Below are positions 1 through 7,979 of a DNA stretch of 17,652 nucleotides, piece by piece. The position numbers and the translations under genes were made by a program. This stretch comes from Hyphomicrobiales bacterium. Lineage in GTDB: Bacteria > Pseudomonadota > Alphaproteobacteria > Rhizobiales > Aestuariivirgaceae. Position 1 is the stretch's first letter, and every line of letters begins with the position of its first letter. The DNA lies in assembly GCA_025356765.1 (NCBI GenBank), contig JANXRO010000295.1:1-17652 (forward strand). The letters are read 5' to 3'. Below the pieces are notes generated by a model that had not been told where the DNA came from, ran no database searches, and saw only the letters and a program-made list of their open reading frames with translations.

Positions 1-2
1 AA

Positions 3-2252
3 TTTTATGACGTGGTGGTTGATGCCATTGGCAACCCCGCTGTAGTGCAAGACAGCAAGGGCAGGGCGATTTATGCCAACGCGACTTATCTGCAATTGGC
101 TTCCGCTGCAGGCGTTTCACGCCTTGTTGGTTTTGATGTTCTTTATTCAGGTTATGCAGATTTTGTTGAGCCGGTTTATCAACTGGGCCAAGCGGCGCGC
201 GAAGAAAAAAGTGCCAGTCGGGATTTGCGCTTGCCCGCAGGATCATCCGCACCATTTGCCTCTGTTGGTGAGGCCAAGTGGCTGCGCCTTTCCGTTTCAC
301 CGTTAAGCAAAAATGCGCGTGATGGAAAAACTCTGTGGCAGTTGATTGATATTACGGCCGACCGCGTGGCCCAAGAAAAGTCATTTTCACGATTGCAGTT
401 TATCATCTCATATCTTGACCAAGCGCCTGTCGGATTTTTCTCCATTTTGCCGGGGGGCGCAATTGATTATTTGAATGCCACTTTGGCCGGTTGGCTTGGG
501 ATGGATTTGGGCGAAGTTCAAAGCGGCAAAATTAAACTTGCTGATTTGATTGGCGAAGACGGTGTTAAAATTTTGAATGCGATAACCCCGGCTCCCGGTT
601 CGCACCGCATCGACACCTTCGATATGCCGCTTCGCAACAAGGCGGGGCGTGATGAATATTTCCGGCTGGTCAATCGATCTGATTTTGATGCTGATGGCAA
701 GGCCTTGCCAGCACGATGCATGGTGACGCGAAAAAATTCAGGGTTGGGTCAAGCTGAATCCGCCAGCGAAGATATGGCGCGATTTATGGCGTCTATTCCC
801 ATTGGCATGGCTGAGATTGATGGCGATGGAAAAATATTGAATGCCAATGCGCAGTTTTTTGAACTGTCTTCAACATTGGTTCGTGGCGCGAAATTATCTG
901 CGGCCCTGAACGACGAATCTGCGGCTGGCTTTGTGAAAGAGTTGGCAACGCTCGCTTCGCCCGGCGAACACAAGGTGTTGCGCGATTATGATCTTGCGGG
1001 GACTGAACCACGCAGCGCATTATTTACGTTCAGCAAAGCAGTGGACGCCAAATCAATTTCAGTTTTTGCAGTGGATAAAACTGAGGCCAAGCAACTTGAA
1101 GTGCAATTGGCGCAAAGCCAAAAGATGCAGGCCATTGGCGAGCTTGCATCCGGCATGGCGCATGATTTTAACAACATGCTCACCCCCATTATTGGCTTTG
1201 CAGATTTATTGCTGACAAAGATGCGACCAACTGATCCATCATTCCAAGATGTTATGAGCATTAAGCAAAATGCCAATCGCGCCGCCGGTCTGGTTCGGCA
1301 TTTGTTGGCGTTTTCACGCAAGCAAACCATTCAGCCAAAAGTTTATGAGCTATCAGAAGCAATGTCGGATTTGCCGACGTTGCTCAAACGCGTTGTGGGT
1401 GACAAGATTGAAATGTCAGTCGTGCATGCGCGCGACCTATGGCCAGTGATGGTGGATATTCATCAGATGGAACATGTGTTGGTGAACCTTGCCAACAATT
1501 CACGTGATGCCATGCCCAAGGGTGGCAAGTTTGAAGTGAAAACCTATAATTTGTCTGCCGCTGAATCGCAAAATATTGGCCACCCTTTGCCGGAAGGCGA
1601 CTATGTGGTTTGCCAAACGATTGACACAGGGCAGGGCATTGCCAAAGAGATTTTGGCCAAAATTTGGGACCCGTTTTTCACCACGAAAGATGTTGGAAAG
1701 GGCACCGGCCTTGGATTGTCGATGGTCTATGGGTTCGTGAAACAAACGGGCGGCTTTGTATATTGTGACAGCGTTTTGGGCAAAGGCACAACGTTTCGGA
1801 TTTTCTTCCCGCGCCATATTCCTGATGTGAACGCCGTTGAAGTTTTAAAGCCCGTTGAAGTTGAAACCAAGCGGGAAGATTTTTCGGGCCGTGGTCGCAT
1901 TCTTATTGTTGAAGATGAAGATTCGGTGCGCGCATTCGCATCGCGGGCTTTGTCATCTCGCGGATATACTGTGGTTGAGGCCAACAGCGGCGAAATTGCA
2001 TTAGAGGTTATTGAAGAAGATGCCGATGGCTTTGAATTGATTTTATCAGATGTTGTTATGCCCGAAATGGATGGGCCAACAATGCTGCGCGAATTGCGCA
2101 AGCGGGGAAACACCACAAAATTCATTTTCATGTCGGGCTATGCTGAAGATGCGTTTGAAAAAAACCCTGATGTGCCATCGGATTTTGGATATTTGCAAAA
2201 GCCGTTTTCATTAAAGCAGCTTGTTGAAAAAGTGAAAACGGAGTTGGGATGA
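3..2252 (+). CDS. cckA: CckA-type hybrid histidine kinase, 5' end cut by the window
   Basis: Hybrid sensor kinase. In alphaproteobacteria CckA autophosphorylates, passes phosphate to its own receiver and then through ChpT to CtrA and CpdR, controlling the cell cycle; it can also act as a phosphatase. The frame is open to the window edge, so the GTG at 12 is probably internal and the usual N-terminal membrane segments are missing. Numbering from that GTG: PAS-like regions at about 1-115, 130-245 and 255-355; a HisKA H-box with MAHDFNNML and phospho-acceptor H384; an ATPase domain with N-box NLANNSRDAM (N495/N496), DTGQGI and GTGLGLS; and a C-terminal receiver with the acidic pocket VEDED (634-637), acceptor D680 in SDVVMPEMDG and the lysine in LQKPFSLKQLVEKV. 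That last stretch and the H-box are typical of CckA. The stop overlaps the next start (ATGA). Function is inferred from family; the CckA call is strong but made without the N-terminus. Confidence 0.9.
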   Translation, partial: FYDVVVDAIGNPAVVQDSKGRAIYANATYLQLASAAGVSRLVGFDVLYSGYADFVEPVYQLGQAAREEKSASRDLRLPAGSSAPFASVGEAKWLRLSVSPLSKNARDGKTLWQLIDITADRVAQEKSFSRLQFIISYLDQAPVGFFSILPGGAIDYLNATLAGWLGMDLGEVQSGKIKLADLIGEDGVKILNAITPAPGSHRIDTFDMPLRNKAGRDEYFRLVNRSDFDADGKALPARCMVTRKNSGLGQAESASEDMARFMASIPIGMAEIDGDGKILNANAQFFELSSTLVRGAKLSAALNDESAAGFVKELATLASPGEHKVLRDYDLAGTEPRSALFTFSKAVDAKSISVFAVDKTEAKQLEVQLAQSQKMQAIGELASGMAHDFNNMLTPIIGFADLLLTKMRPTDPSFQDVMSIKQNANRAAGLVRHLLAFSRKQTIQPKVYELSEAMSDLPTLLKRVVGDKIEMSVVHARDLWPVMVDIHQMEHVLVNLANNSRDAMPKGGKFEVKTYNLSAAESQNIGHPLPEGDYVVCQTIDTGQGIAKEILAKIWDPFFTTKDVGKGTGLGLSMVYGFVKQTGGFVYCDSVLGKGTTFRIFFPRHIPDVNAVEVLKPVEVETKREDFSGRGRILIVEDEDSVRAFASRALSSRGYTVVEANSGEIALEVIEEDADGFELILSDVVMPEMDGPTMLRELRKRGNTTKFIFMSGYAEDAFEKNPDVPSDFGYLQKPFSLKQLVEKVKTELG

Positions 2253-3604
2253 TGCAACCACGCGACACACTTTCTGGGCTGGCGGGGAAGCTTGAAAGCG
2301 GTGCAACAACATCGCGCCACTTGGTTGAGCAATTTTTAGAAAAATTAGCGGCCAAGCCTGCCCAAGCGCAGAAATGTTTTGTGTTGGTTGATCAGGCTGG
2401 TGCCCGCGCTGCTGCTGATCTGCAAGATCAATTGCGTAAGGCTGGTAAACATGCGGGGCCTTATGCTGGCATTCCGTTTTCAGTCAAAGACTTGTTTGAT
2501 ATTGAAGGACAAGTGACGCGGGCTGGTTCTAGAGTTTTGTCCCAAGACAGGCCAGCACAGCAAGACGCAGTTGCAATCAGTGCCTTAAAACGCGCTGGCC
2601 TAGTTGTGGTGGGCCGCACCAACATGACAGAATTTGCCTATTCTGGCCTTGGGCTTAACCCGCATTATGAAACGCCGCTTTGCATCTATGATCAACAAAC
2701 GGGGCGTGCACCCGGCGGTTCATCTGCTGGGGCTGGCGTTTCTGTGGCAGAAGGTTTCAATGTATTAAGCATTGGTACTGACACGGGCGGATCTTGCCGG
2801 ATTCCGGCCGCCTATAATGGCATCGTGGGCTTCAAGCCCAGCGCTTCTCGCGTGAGCACCAAGGGAGCCTATCCGCTTTCATCGTCATTCGACTCAATCG
2901 GTCCGCTGGCTGGCACGGTTAAATGTTGCGCCATTGCCGATGGCATTATGGCCGGAGACGTTGTTAGGACGGCTTTGCCCCATCAAAGTCGGCCATTGAG
3001 AATTGGCGTTTTGCAAAACCCCTATGTGATGGGCGGACTTCAGCCAGAAGTTTCTGAAGATTTCGAGCGAGCGCTTTTCAAACTGAAAGCCAGCGGAGCG
3101 CATGTTGAAGATGTAATGCTGGATGGCCTTGACGATCTGAGTGACAATTTAAAACGCGGCGGCATTGTGGGCTTTGAAGCGTTTCAACATCACAAGTTGA
3201 TGCTTGAAACTTCGGCAGCGCTGTATGATCCGCGGGTTGCTAGCCGTATTCAGGCCGCGGGCCAAATAAGGCTGGCAGAATATCACCAGATTTTAGACAA
3301 TCGCCACGCTTTGATTTTCAAATTTGAAAGCATGATGGACGGGTTTGACGCCGTGGTTTGCCCCACTGTTGCGAACATTGCGCCCATGCTTTCCGAACTG
3401 GTGGCGGACGAAGACTATGCGCGGTTGAACGGGGTAGCTTTACGCAATACCTATGTGGCGAATTTTCTTGATGGTTGCAGCATTTCATTGCCCATGCATG
3501 TGGCTGGACATGCGCCAACGGGTCTGATGCTGACCAGCAAAAATGGGCAGGATGAAGCGCTTTTGACGGCAGCAGCGCATATTTTTGAGATTCTGGAACA
3601 CTAG
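2249..3604 (+). CDS. Amidase signature family hydrolase
   Basis: 451-residue enzyme of the amidase signature family, which hydrolyses C-N amide bonds with a Ser-cisSer-Lys triad. All three residues are visible: K80 in SVKDLFD, S158 in PGGSSAGAG and the nucleophile S182 in GTDTGGSCRIPA. The 24-residue spacing between the two serines matches the family (217 and 241 in FAAH). There is no signal peptide, so it is probably cytosolic. The ATG at 2249 overlaps the cckA stop by 4 bases, with GGAG about 5 bases upstream, which suggests translational coupling; a second in-frame ATG follows at 2252. It resembles GatA in the core, but no gatC or gatB is next to it, so a glutamyl-tRNA amidotransferase role is not supported. 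The substrate cannot be read from sequence. No terminator follows it. Confidence 0.88.
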   Translation: MMQPRDTLSGLAGKLESGATTSRHLVEQFLEKLAAKPAQAQKCFVLVDQAGARAAADLQDQLRKAGKHAGPYAGIPFSVKDLFDIEGQVTRAGSRVLSQDRPAQQDAVAISALKRAGLVVVGRTNMTEFAYSGLGLNPHYETPLCIYDQQTGRAPGGSSAGAGVSVAEGFNVLSIGTDTGGSCRIPAAYNGIVGFKPSASRVSTKGAYPLSSSFDSIGPLAGTVKCCAIADGIMAGDVVRTALPHQSRPLRIGVLQNPYVMGGLQPEVSEDFERALFKLKASGAHVEDVMLDGLDDLSDNLKRGGIVGFEAFQHHKLMLETSAALYDPRVASRIQAAGQIRLAEYHQILDNRHALIFKFESMMDGFDAVVCPTVANIAPMLSELVADEDYARLNGVALRNTYVANFLDGCSISLPMHVAGHAPTGLMLTSKNGQDEALLTAAAHIFEILEH

Positions 3605-3711
3605 GATGTAGGCTTAGCTGACTGAAGATTCGGCTGGGAGAGTTAAACAAAATGGCTTAAGCGCACTTAACTCATTGAATCGAAAACGAAATAAAAAATT
3701 AATCGAGACTC

Positions 3712-3740
3712 TTGCATTTGGAACTAAAATAGAACATATT
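3712..3740 (+). promoter_or_regulatory. Candidate recA promoter
   Basis: TTGCAT at 3712-3717 and CATATT at 3735-3740 are separated by 17 bases, a reasonable sigma-70 arrangement with a moderate -10. The GAAC-N7-GAAC operator lies between and just into the -10, where LexA would block polymerase. The elements are read directly; activity is inferred. Confidence 0.45.
3721..3735 (+). promoter_or_regulatory. LexA operator (alphaproteobacterial SOS box)
   Basis: GAAC at 3721-3724 and GAAC at 3732-3735 are separated by exactly 7 bases. The direct repeat GAAC-N7-GAAC (equivalently GTTC-N7-GTTC) is the established LexA site of alphaproteobacteria and is expected in front of recA. It overlaps the candidate promoter, so recA is probably SOS-inducible here. 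Confidence 0.85.
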
Positions 3741-3748
3741 GCAAACAT

Positions 3749-3783
3749 GAACAGAACATCTGTTCAATTTGGTTCTTGGGTTC
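3749..3783. repeat. Cluster of GAAC/GTTC words including a GAAC-N4-GTTC palindrome
   Basis: Downstream of the SOS box lie GAAC at 3749 and 3754, then GTTC at 3762, 3772 and 3780. The pair at 3754-3765 forms the perfect 12-base palindrome GAACATCTGTTC. The spacings here are 1, 4, 6 and 4 bases, so none is another canonical N7 operator. It lies in the recA leader, just upstream of the ribosome binding site AAGGAG at 3795-3800. Role unknown; possibly additional or ancestral LexA contacts. Confidence 0.5.
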
Positions 3784-3809
3784 ACATAGGATAGAAGGAG
3801 TTTCACGTT

Positions 3810-4886
3810 ATGGGGCAAGCTGTTTTGAAAGTTGTTGAGAATTCTGGAATGGATAAAAGCAAGGCATTAGAAGCCGCGTTAAGCCAAATTGAGCGGGCGT
3901 TCGGCAAGGGCTCAATTATGAAATTGGGTGCCAATCAGGCGATGGAGGTTGAAGCGATTTCAACAGGTTCATTAAGCCTTGATATTGCTCTTGGTATTGG
4001 TGGCCTGCCGAAGGGCCGTGTGATTGAAATTTATGGGCCGGAATCATCAGGTAAAACCACTTTGGCTTTGCAGACAATTGCTGAGGCCCAAAAAGTTGGC
4101 GGCATTTGCGCCTTTATTGATGCTGAACATGCTTTAGACCCGATTTACGCTCGCAAACTGGGTGTGAACATTGATGAGCTTTTGATTTCTCAACCCGATA
4201 CGGGTGAGCAAGCTTTGGAAATTGCCGACACGCTGGTGCGTTCGGGTGCAGTTTCCATGTTGGTGATTGACTCGGTTGCTGCCCTTACGCCAAAGGCTGA
4301 ACTTGAAGGCGAAATGGGCGACAGTTTGCCCGGTCTTCAAGCCCGCTTGATGAGCCAAGCCTTGCGCAAGTTGACGGCTTCAATTTCAAAATCCAACACC
4401 ATGGTTGTGTTCATCAATCAGATCCGCATGAAAATTGGTGTGATGTTCGGCAGCCCTGAAACCACCACGGGCGGCAATGCCTTGAAATTTTATGCCTCGG
4501 TTCGTTTGGATATTCGTCGCATTGGCGCCATTAAAGATCGTGAAGAGGTTGTGGGCAATCAAACCCGCGTAAAGGTGGTTAAGAACAAGGTGGCACCTCC
4601 ATTTAAAATGGTGGAATTTGACATCATGTATGGCGAAGGCATTTCCAAGGTGGGCGAACTTGTCGATCTTGGTGTGACAGCTGGCGTGGTTGAAAAGTCT
4701 GGTTCCTGGTATTCTTACAGCGGCGAACGCATTGGCCAAGGTCGTGACAATGCCAAGGCATTTTTGAAGCAAAATGTTGATATGGCCACTAAAATTGAGG
4801 CGGCAATTCGGGCCAATGCGGGTTTGATTGCTGCCAAGATTACGCATGGCTCTGCCAAAGACGATGATGACGATGGTGAGGCTTGA
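3810..4886 (+). CDS. recA: Recombinase RecA
   Basis: 358-residue ATP-dependent strand-exchange protein of homologous recombination, which is also the co-protease that triggers LexA self-cleavage. Visible features: an N-terminal helix KALEAALSQIERAFGKGSIMKLG-like region typical of alphaproteobacteria; Walker A GPESSGKTT at 76-84 (K82); Walker B in MLVIDS; the DNA-binding loop region around NQIRMKIGVMFGSPETTTGG; and an acidic C-terminal tail rich in aspartate that restrains activity in the family. The ATG at 3810 has AAGGAG 9 bases upstream and gives a normal length; the internal Met at 14 is an unlikely start. An SOS operator precedes the gene and an intrinsic terminator follows at 4996-5038, so it is probably monocistronic. 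No anomalies are seen. Confidence 0.98.
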   Translation: MGQAVLKVVENSGMDKSKALEAALSQIERAFGKGSIMKLGANQAMEVEAISTGSLSLDIALGIGGLPKGRVIEIYGPESSGKTTLALQTIAEAQKVGGICAFIDAEHALDPIYARKLGVNIDELLISQPDTGEQALEIADTLVRSGAVSMLVIDSVAALTPKAELEGEMGDSLPGLQARLMSQALRKLTASISKSNTMVVFINQIRMKIGVMFGSPETTTGGNALKFYASVRLDIRRIGAIKDREEVVGNQTRVKVVKNKVAPPFKMVEFDIMYGEGISKVGELVDLGVTAGVVEKSGSWYSYSGERIGQGRDNAKAFLKQNVDMATKIEAAIRANAGLIAAKITHGSAKDDDDDGEA

Positions 4887-4941
4887 TTTCATAAAAATTA
4901 ACCCCATCTCTGAATGAGTGGAATTTCCCCCATTCCCGGTT

Positions 4942-4962
4942 TTCAACCCCAGTTGGGTTGAA
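4942..4962 (+). other. Hairpin in the recA 3' region, not a terminator
   Basis: TTCAACCC (4942-4949) and GGGTTGAA (4955-4962) form a perfect 8-bp stem with the 5-base loop CAGTT. Allowing a two-T bulge, flanking GGTT and AACC can extend it. No T-run follows, so it does not look like a terminator. It lies between the recA stop and the true terminator and may protect the 3' end of the mRNA or bind a protein. Confidence 0.5.
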
Positions 4963-4995
4963 CCTCGGTAGGTTTGCCCCACAGCCTGCTGGCCC

Positions 4996-5038
4996 AGCCC
5001 CTGAAGCCCTGATACAAATGGGCGGCAGGGGCTTTTTT
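4996..5038 (+). terminator. Intrinsic terminator of recA
   Basis: AGCCCCTG (4996-5003) pairs with CAGGGGCT (5026-5033). An inner GCCC/GGGC pair (5006-5009 with 5020-5023) lies across a 2x2 internal loop. A run of six Ts (5033-5038) follows immediately. This separates recA from alaS transcriptionally. Confidence 0.85.
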
Positions 5039-5146
5039 GTTGACCCTTAATTGTAGGCATTTGCGTTTCGCATAAATTCTGGACGTTTGTGCATTTGCGC
5101 CTTATGAGTGCGCCCATCTTTCAACCTTCTTGTTTCGGATGACACA

Positions 5147-7801
5147 ATGACTGGCCTTGCACAAATTCGTTCAACATTTTTGGATTATTTTAAAAACCAA
5201 GGCCACGAAATTGTTGCCTCGTCGCCGCTGGTTCCGCGCAATGATCCCACTTTGATGTTCGCCAATTCTGGCATGGTGCAATTTAAAAACGTATTCACGG
5301 GTGCGGAAAAACGTTCCTACACCCGCGCCACCACTGCACAAAAATGCGTGCGTGCGGGCGGCAAGCACAATGATTTGGACAATGTTGGCTATACAGCGCG
5401 GCATCATACGTTTTTTGAAATGCTTGGCAATTTTTCATTTGGCGATTATTTTAAACCCCAAGCCATTGAATGGGCTTGGAACCTGATCACCAAAGAATAT
5501 GGTTTGGATAAAAATCGGCTTTCTGTGACGGTTTACCACGAAGACAATGAAGCCTTTGATTTGTGGAAGAGAATTGCTGGCCTGCCGGAAAGTCGCATTA
5601 TACGCATTCCAACGGCCGATAACTTTTGGGCCATGGGCGATACAGGGCCTTGTGGCCCGTGCTCAGAAATTTTCTTTGATCATGGTGACAAGATTTGGGG
5701 CGGCCCTCCGGGTTCGGCTGAACAGGACGGCGATCGTTTTATCGAGATCTGGAACTTGGTGTTCATGCAATATGAGCAGCTAAGCAAAGACCTTCGCGTT
5801 AGCCTGCCCAAGCCCTCCATCGACACTGGCATGGGGCTTGAGCGGATTTCAGCGGTGCTTCAAGGCACGCATGATAATTATGAAACGGATTTGTTCCGTT
5901 CGCTCATTGCCAATATTGTCGACCACACGGGCGTTCCGGCCACGGGTGATGCCAAGGCTTCGAACCGCGTGATTGCTGATCATTTGCGCGCTACTTCATT
6001 TTTAATTGCCGATGGTGTGTTGCCCTCGAACGAAGGTCGCGGCTACGTGTTGCGCCGCATTATGCGCCGCGCCATGCGCCATGCCGAATTGTTGGGTGTA
6101 AAAGAACCCTTGATGTGGAAACTGGTTCCGGCCTTGGTGCGCGAAATGGGTTCAGCCTATTCGGAATTGGTGCGCGGCCAAGCCATGATTACGGAAACTT
6201 TAAAGCTTGAAGAAACCCGCTTTCGCAACACCTTGCAGCGTGGACTTAAACTGCTGGATGAAGAATCAAACGGCCTCAACAAAGGCGACACGTTCTCAGG
6301 TGAAACTGCCTTCAAACTTTATGACACCTTTGGTTTTCCGCTTGATTTGACGCAAGACGCATTGCGCGCGCGCGGCATTGGGGTGGATGGCGAAGCTTTT
6401 GCGAAATCGATGGCCAAACAAAAAGCTGATGCCCGGGCCGCTTGGAAAGGTTCTGGCGAAGCCAAAACCGACACCGTGTGGTTTGAAATTCGTGAACGCG
6501 TGGGCGGCACCGAGTTTTTGGGCTATGACACCGAAACCGCTGAGGGCGAAGTGATGGCCTTGGCCAGCGATGGCAAAGACGTGACAGTTCTGCATGAAGG
6601 CCAAAGCGGCGCCATCATCGTCAACCAAACGCCATTTTATGGCGAAAGCGGCGGGCAATCTGGCGACCAAGGTATTATTCGCCGCGCTGATGGCGCGGTG
6701 TTCCGTGTGACTGAAACACAAAAGCGCTTGGCCGATGTGTTTGTACATGTGGGCGTGGTGGAAAAAGGCACGTTTCGCGTGGGCGAGGCGGTTGAGCTAG
6801 AAGTTGACCATGCGCGGCGGTTTGGCAATCGTTCACATCATTCGGCAACGCATTTGTTGCATGAAGCGTTGCGCCGCGTGTTGGGCGAGCATGTGGCCCA
6901 AAAGGGCTCGCTGGTTGAGCCTGGCCGATTGCGGTTTGACTTTTCACACGGCAAGGGCATGAGCCAAGATGAAATTGCCAAGGCCGAAGCCATTGCCAAT
7001 GAAGTGGTTTTGCAAAACGACCCCGTGGCAACACGCTTGCTTTCGGTTGATGCGGCTATTGCCGAAGGGGCCATGGCGCTGTTTGGCGAAAAATATGGCG
7101 ATGAAGTGCGTGTGGTTTCGATGGGCCGCAACAAGGCGGGTGAAAAGCGCCCGATTTATTCGCTGGAACTTTGTGGCGGCACACATGTGGCGCGAACCGG
7201 CGATATTGGGCTTATTAAAATTGTGGGTGAAAGCGCTTCATCGGCTGGTGTGCGCCGTTTGGAAGCCTTGGCCGGCGATGCAGCGCGGGCTTATTTGGTG
7301 GAACAAGACAGGCGCGTTTTGGCTGCCGCGGCGGCTTTGAAAACGGCACCTGCGGATTTGCTTTCACGCATTGATAGTTTGCTGGATGAAAAAAAGCGGC
7401 TGGAGCGCGAGCTTGCTGACGCAAAGCGCCAATTGGCCATTGGCGGCGGCAAGGGAAAAGCCCAAGACGAGATTGAAACCGTGAACGGCATTAAGTTTAT
7501 TGGACGCGCACTTCACGGAGTTGCCGCGCAAGATTTAAAGGCCATGGCCGATGAAGGCAAGAAAACCTTGGGCAGTGGCATTGTGGTTTTGGTTTCCCAA
7601 TCCGAAGATGGCAAGGGAGCCGTGGTTGCTGGCGTGACCAATGACTTGGTTGGTAGATTTAATGCGGTTGATTTGGTCAAAGCCGCAGCAATTGCCATGG
7701 GCGGCAAAGGCGGCGGCGGCAGGCCAGATATGGCGCAAGCCGGCGGGCCGGATGGCGTGAACGCACAAGCGGCATTAGGCGCAGTGCGTGTTTTAATTTA
7801 G
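5147..7801 (+). CDS. alaS: Alanyl-tRNA synthetase
   Basis: Class II synthetase that charges tRNA-Ala and edits mischarged Ser/Gly. I place the start at the ATG at 5147, giving 884 residues, because family members begin with IRSTFLDYF close to the N-terminus. An upstream GTG at 5108 in the same frame would add 13 unconserved residues, and the ribosome binding site is weak for either. Visible: catalytic core with FANSGMVQFKNVF and HHTFFEMLGNFSFGDYFK; editing-site zinc ligands in HSATH (H565, H569) and CGGTH (C676, H680); a C-terminal DHHA1/C-Ala domain ending with a glycine-rich GGGRPDMAQAGG stretch, as in the family. It has its own transcription unit after the recA terminator; TTGACC at 5040 is a possible -35, but no convincing -10 is paired with it. 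No terminator is visible downstream. Confidence 0.98.
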   Translation: MTGLAQIRSTFLDYFKNQGHEIVASSPLVPRNDPTLMFANSGMVQFKNVFTGAEKRSYTRATTAQKCVRAGGKHNDLDNVGYTARHHTFFEMLGNFSFGDYFKPQAIEWAWNLITKEYGLDKNRLSVTVYHEDNEAFDLWKRIAGLPESRIIRIPTADNFWAMGDTGPCGPCSEIFFDHGDKIWGGPPGSAEQDGDRFIEIWNLVFMQYEQLSKDLRVSLPKPSIDTGMGLERISAVLQGTHDNYETDLFRSLIANIVDHTGVPATGDAKASNRVIADHLRATSFLIADGVLPSNEGRGYVLRRIMRRAMRHAELLGVKEPLMWKLVPALVREMGSAYSELVRGQAMITETLKLEETRFRNTLQRGLKLLDEESNGLNKGDTFSGETAFKLYDTFGFPLDLTQDALRARGIGVDGEAFAKSMAKQKADARAAWKGSGEAKTDTVWFEIRERVGGTEFLGYDTETAEGEVMALASDGKDVTVLHEGQSGAIIVNQTPFYGESGGQSGDQGIIRRADGAVFRVTETQKRLADVFVHVGVVEKGTFRVGEAVELEVDHARRFGNRSHHSATHLLHEALRRVLGEHVAQKGSLVEPGRLRFDFSHGKGMSQDEIAKAEAIANEVVLQNDPVATRLLSVDAAIAEGAMALFGEKYGDEVRVVSMGRNKAGEKRPIYSLELCGGTHVARTGDIGLIKIVGESASSAGVRRLEALAGDAARAYLVEQDRRVLAAAAALKTAPADLLSRIDSLLDEKKRLERELADAKRQLAIGGGKGKAQDEIETVNGIKFIGRALHGVAAQDLKAMADEGKKTLGSGIVVLVSQSEDGKGAVVAGVTNDLVGRFNAVDLVKAAAIAMGGKGGGGRPDMAQAGGPDGVNAQAALGAVRVLI

Positions 7802-7908
7802 CCCGACAACACGTATAGATTGATAAATCTGTTCCAATTCAACTCGAATTATTAGGTCGTTCTTTACCATTCCTCGACAATAATACCTTTGGAAAACTGT
7901 GAGACTTC

Positions 7909-7960
7909 GGGGGTGGAGGTTAAGCGGTGGTGTGTTGCGGTGGCCGATTGGGAGGCGACC
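7909..7960 (+). other. G-rich leader with hairpin upstream of the kinase module
   Basis: Within 7909-7955, 27 of 47 bases are G on the plus strand, unlike the surroundings. Its end folds as GGTGGCC (7939-7945) with GGCGACC (7954-7960), a stem with one G-G mismatch and an 8-base loop, ending 19 bases before the kinase ATG. Composition and pairing are seen directly; a regulatory role is a guess. The rest of the 178-base gap between alaS and the kinase gene holds no convincing promoter or terminator. Confidence 0.35.
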
Positions 7961-7979
7961 ATGTTATCCGAGGTATTGA

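Noticed and set aside
3643..3670. Three TTAA words upstream of recA, resembling CtrA sites
   Set aside because: Spacings are 10 and 6 bases rather than the TTAA-N7-TTAA required for CtrA, in an AT-rich stretch where TTAA is common.
5040..5078. Possible alaS promoter with TTGACC at 5040
   Set aside because: A good -35 word, but no acceptable -10 at 16-18 bases; CATAAA at 5071 is 25 bases away. The TTGTAG/TAAATT alternative is weak.
4386..5117. Long antisense reading frame (243 codons) across recA and its 3' region
   Set aside because: Shadow of recA codon structure; it runs through the recA terminator, has no recognisable domain, and composition is typical of an antisense frame.
5108..5146. 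Upstream GTG start extending AlaRS by 13 residues
   Set aside because: The extra residues are not seen in the family, and the ATG at 5147 gives the usual N-terminus.
7817..7855. Short inverted repeats after alaS (AGATT/AATCT and AATTC/GAATT) as terminator
   Set aside because: Five-base AT-rich stems with no T-run; could easily be chance.
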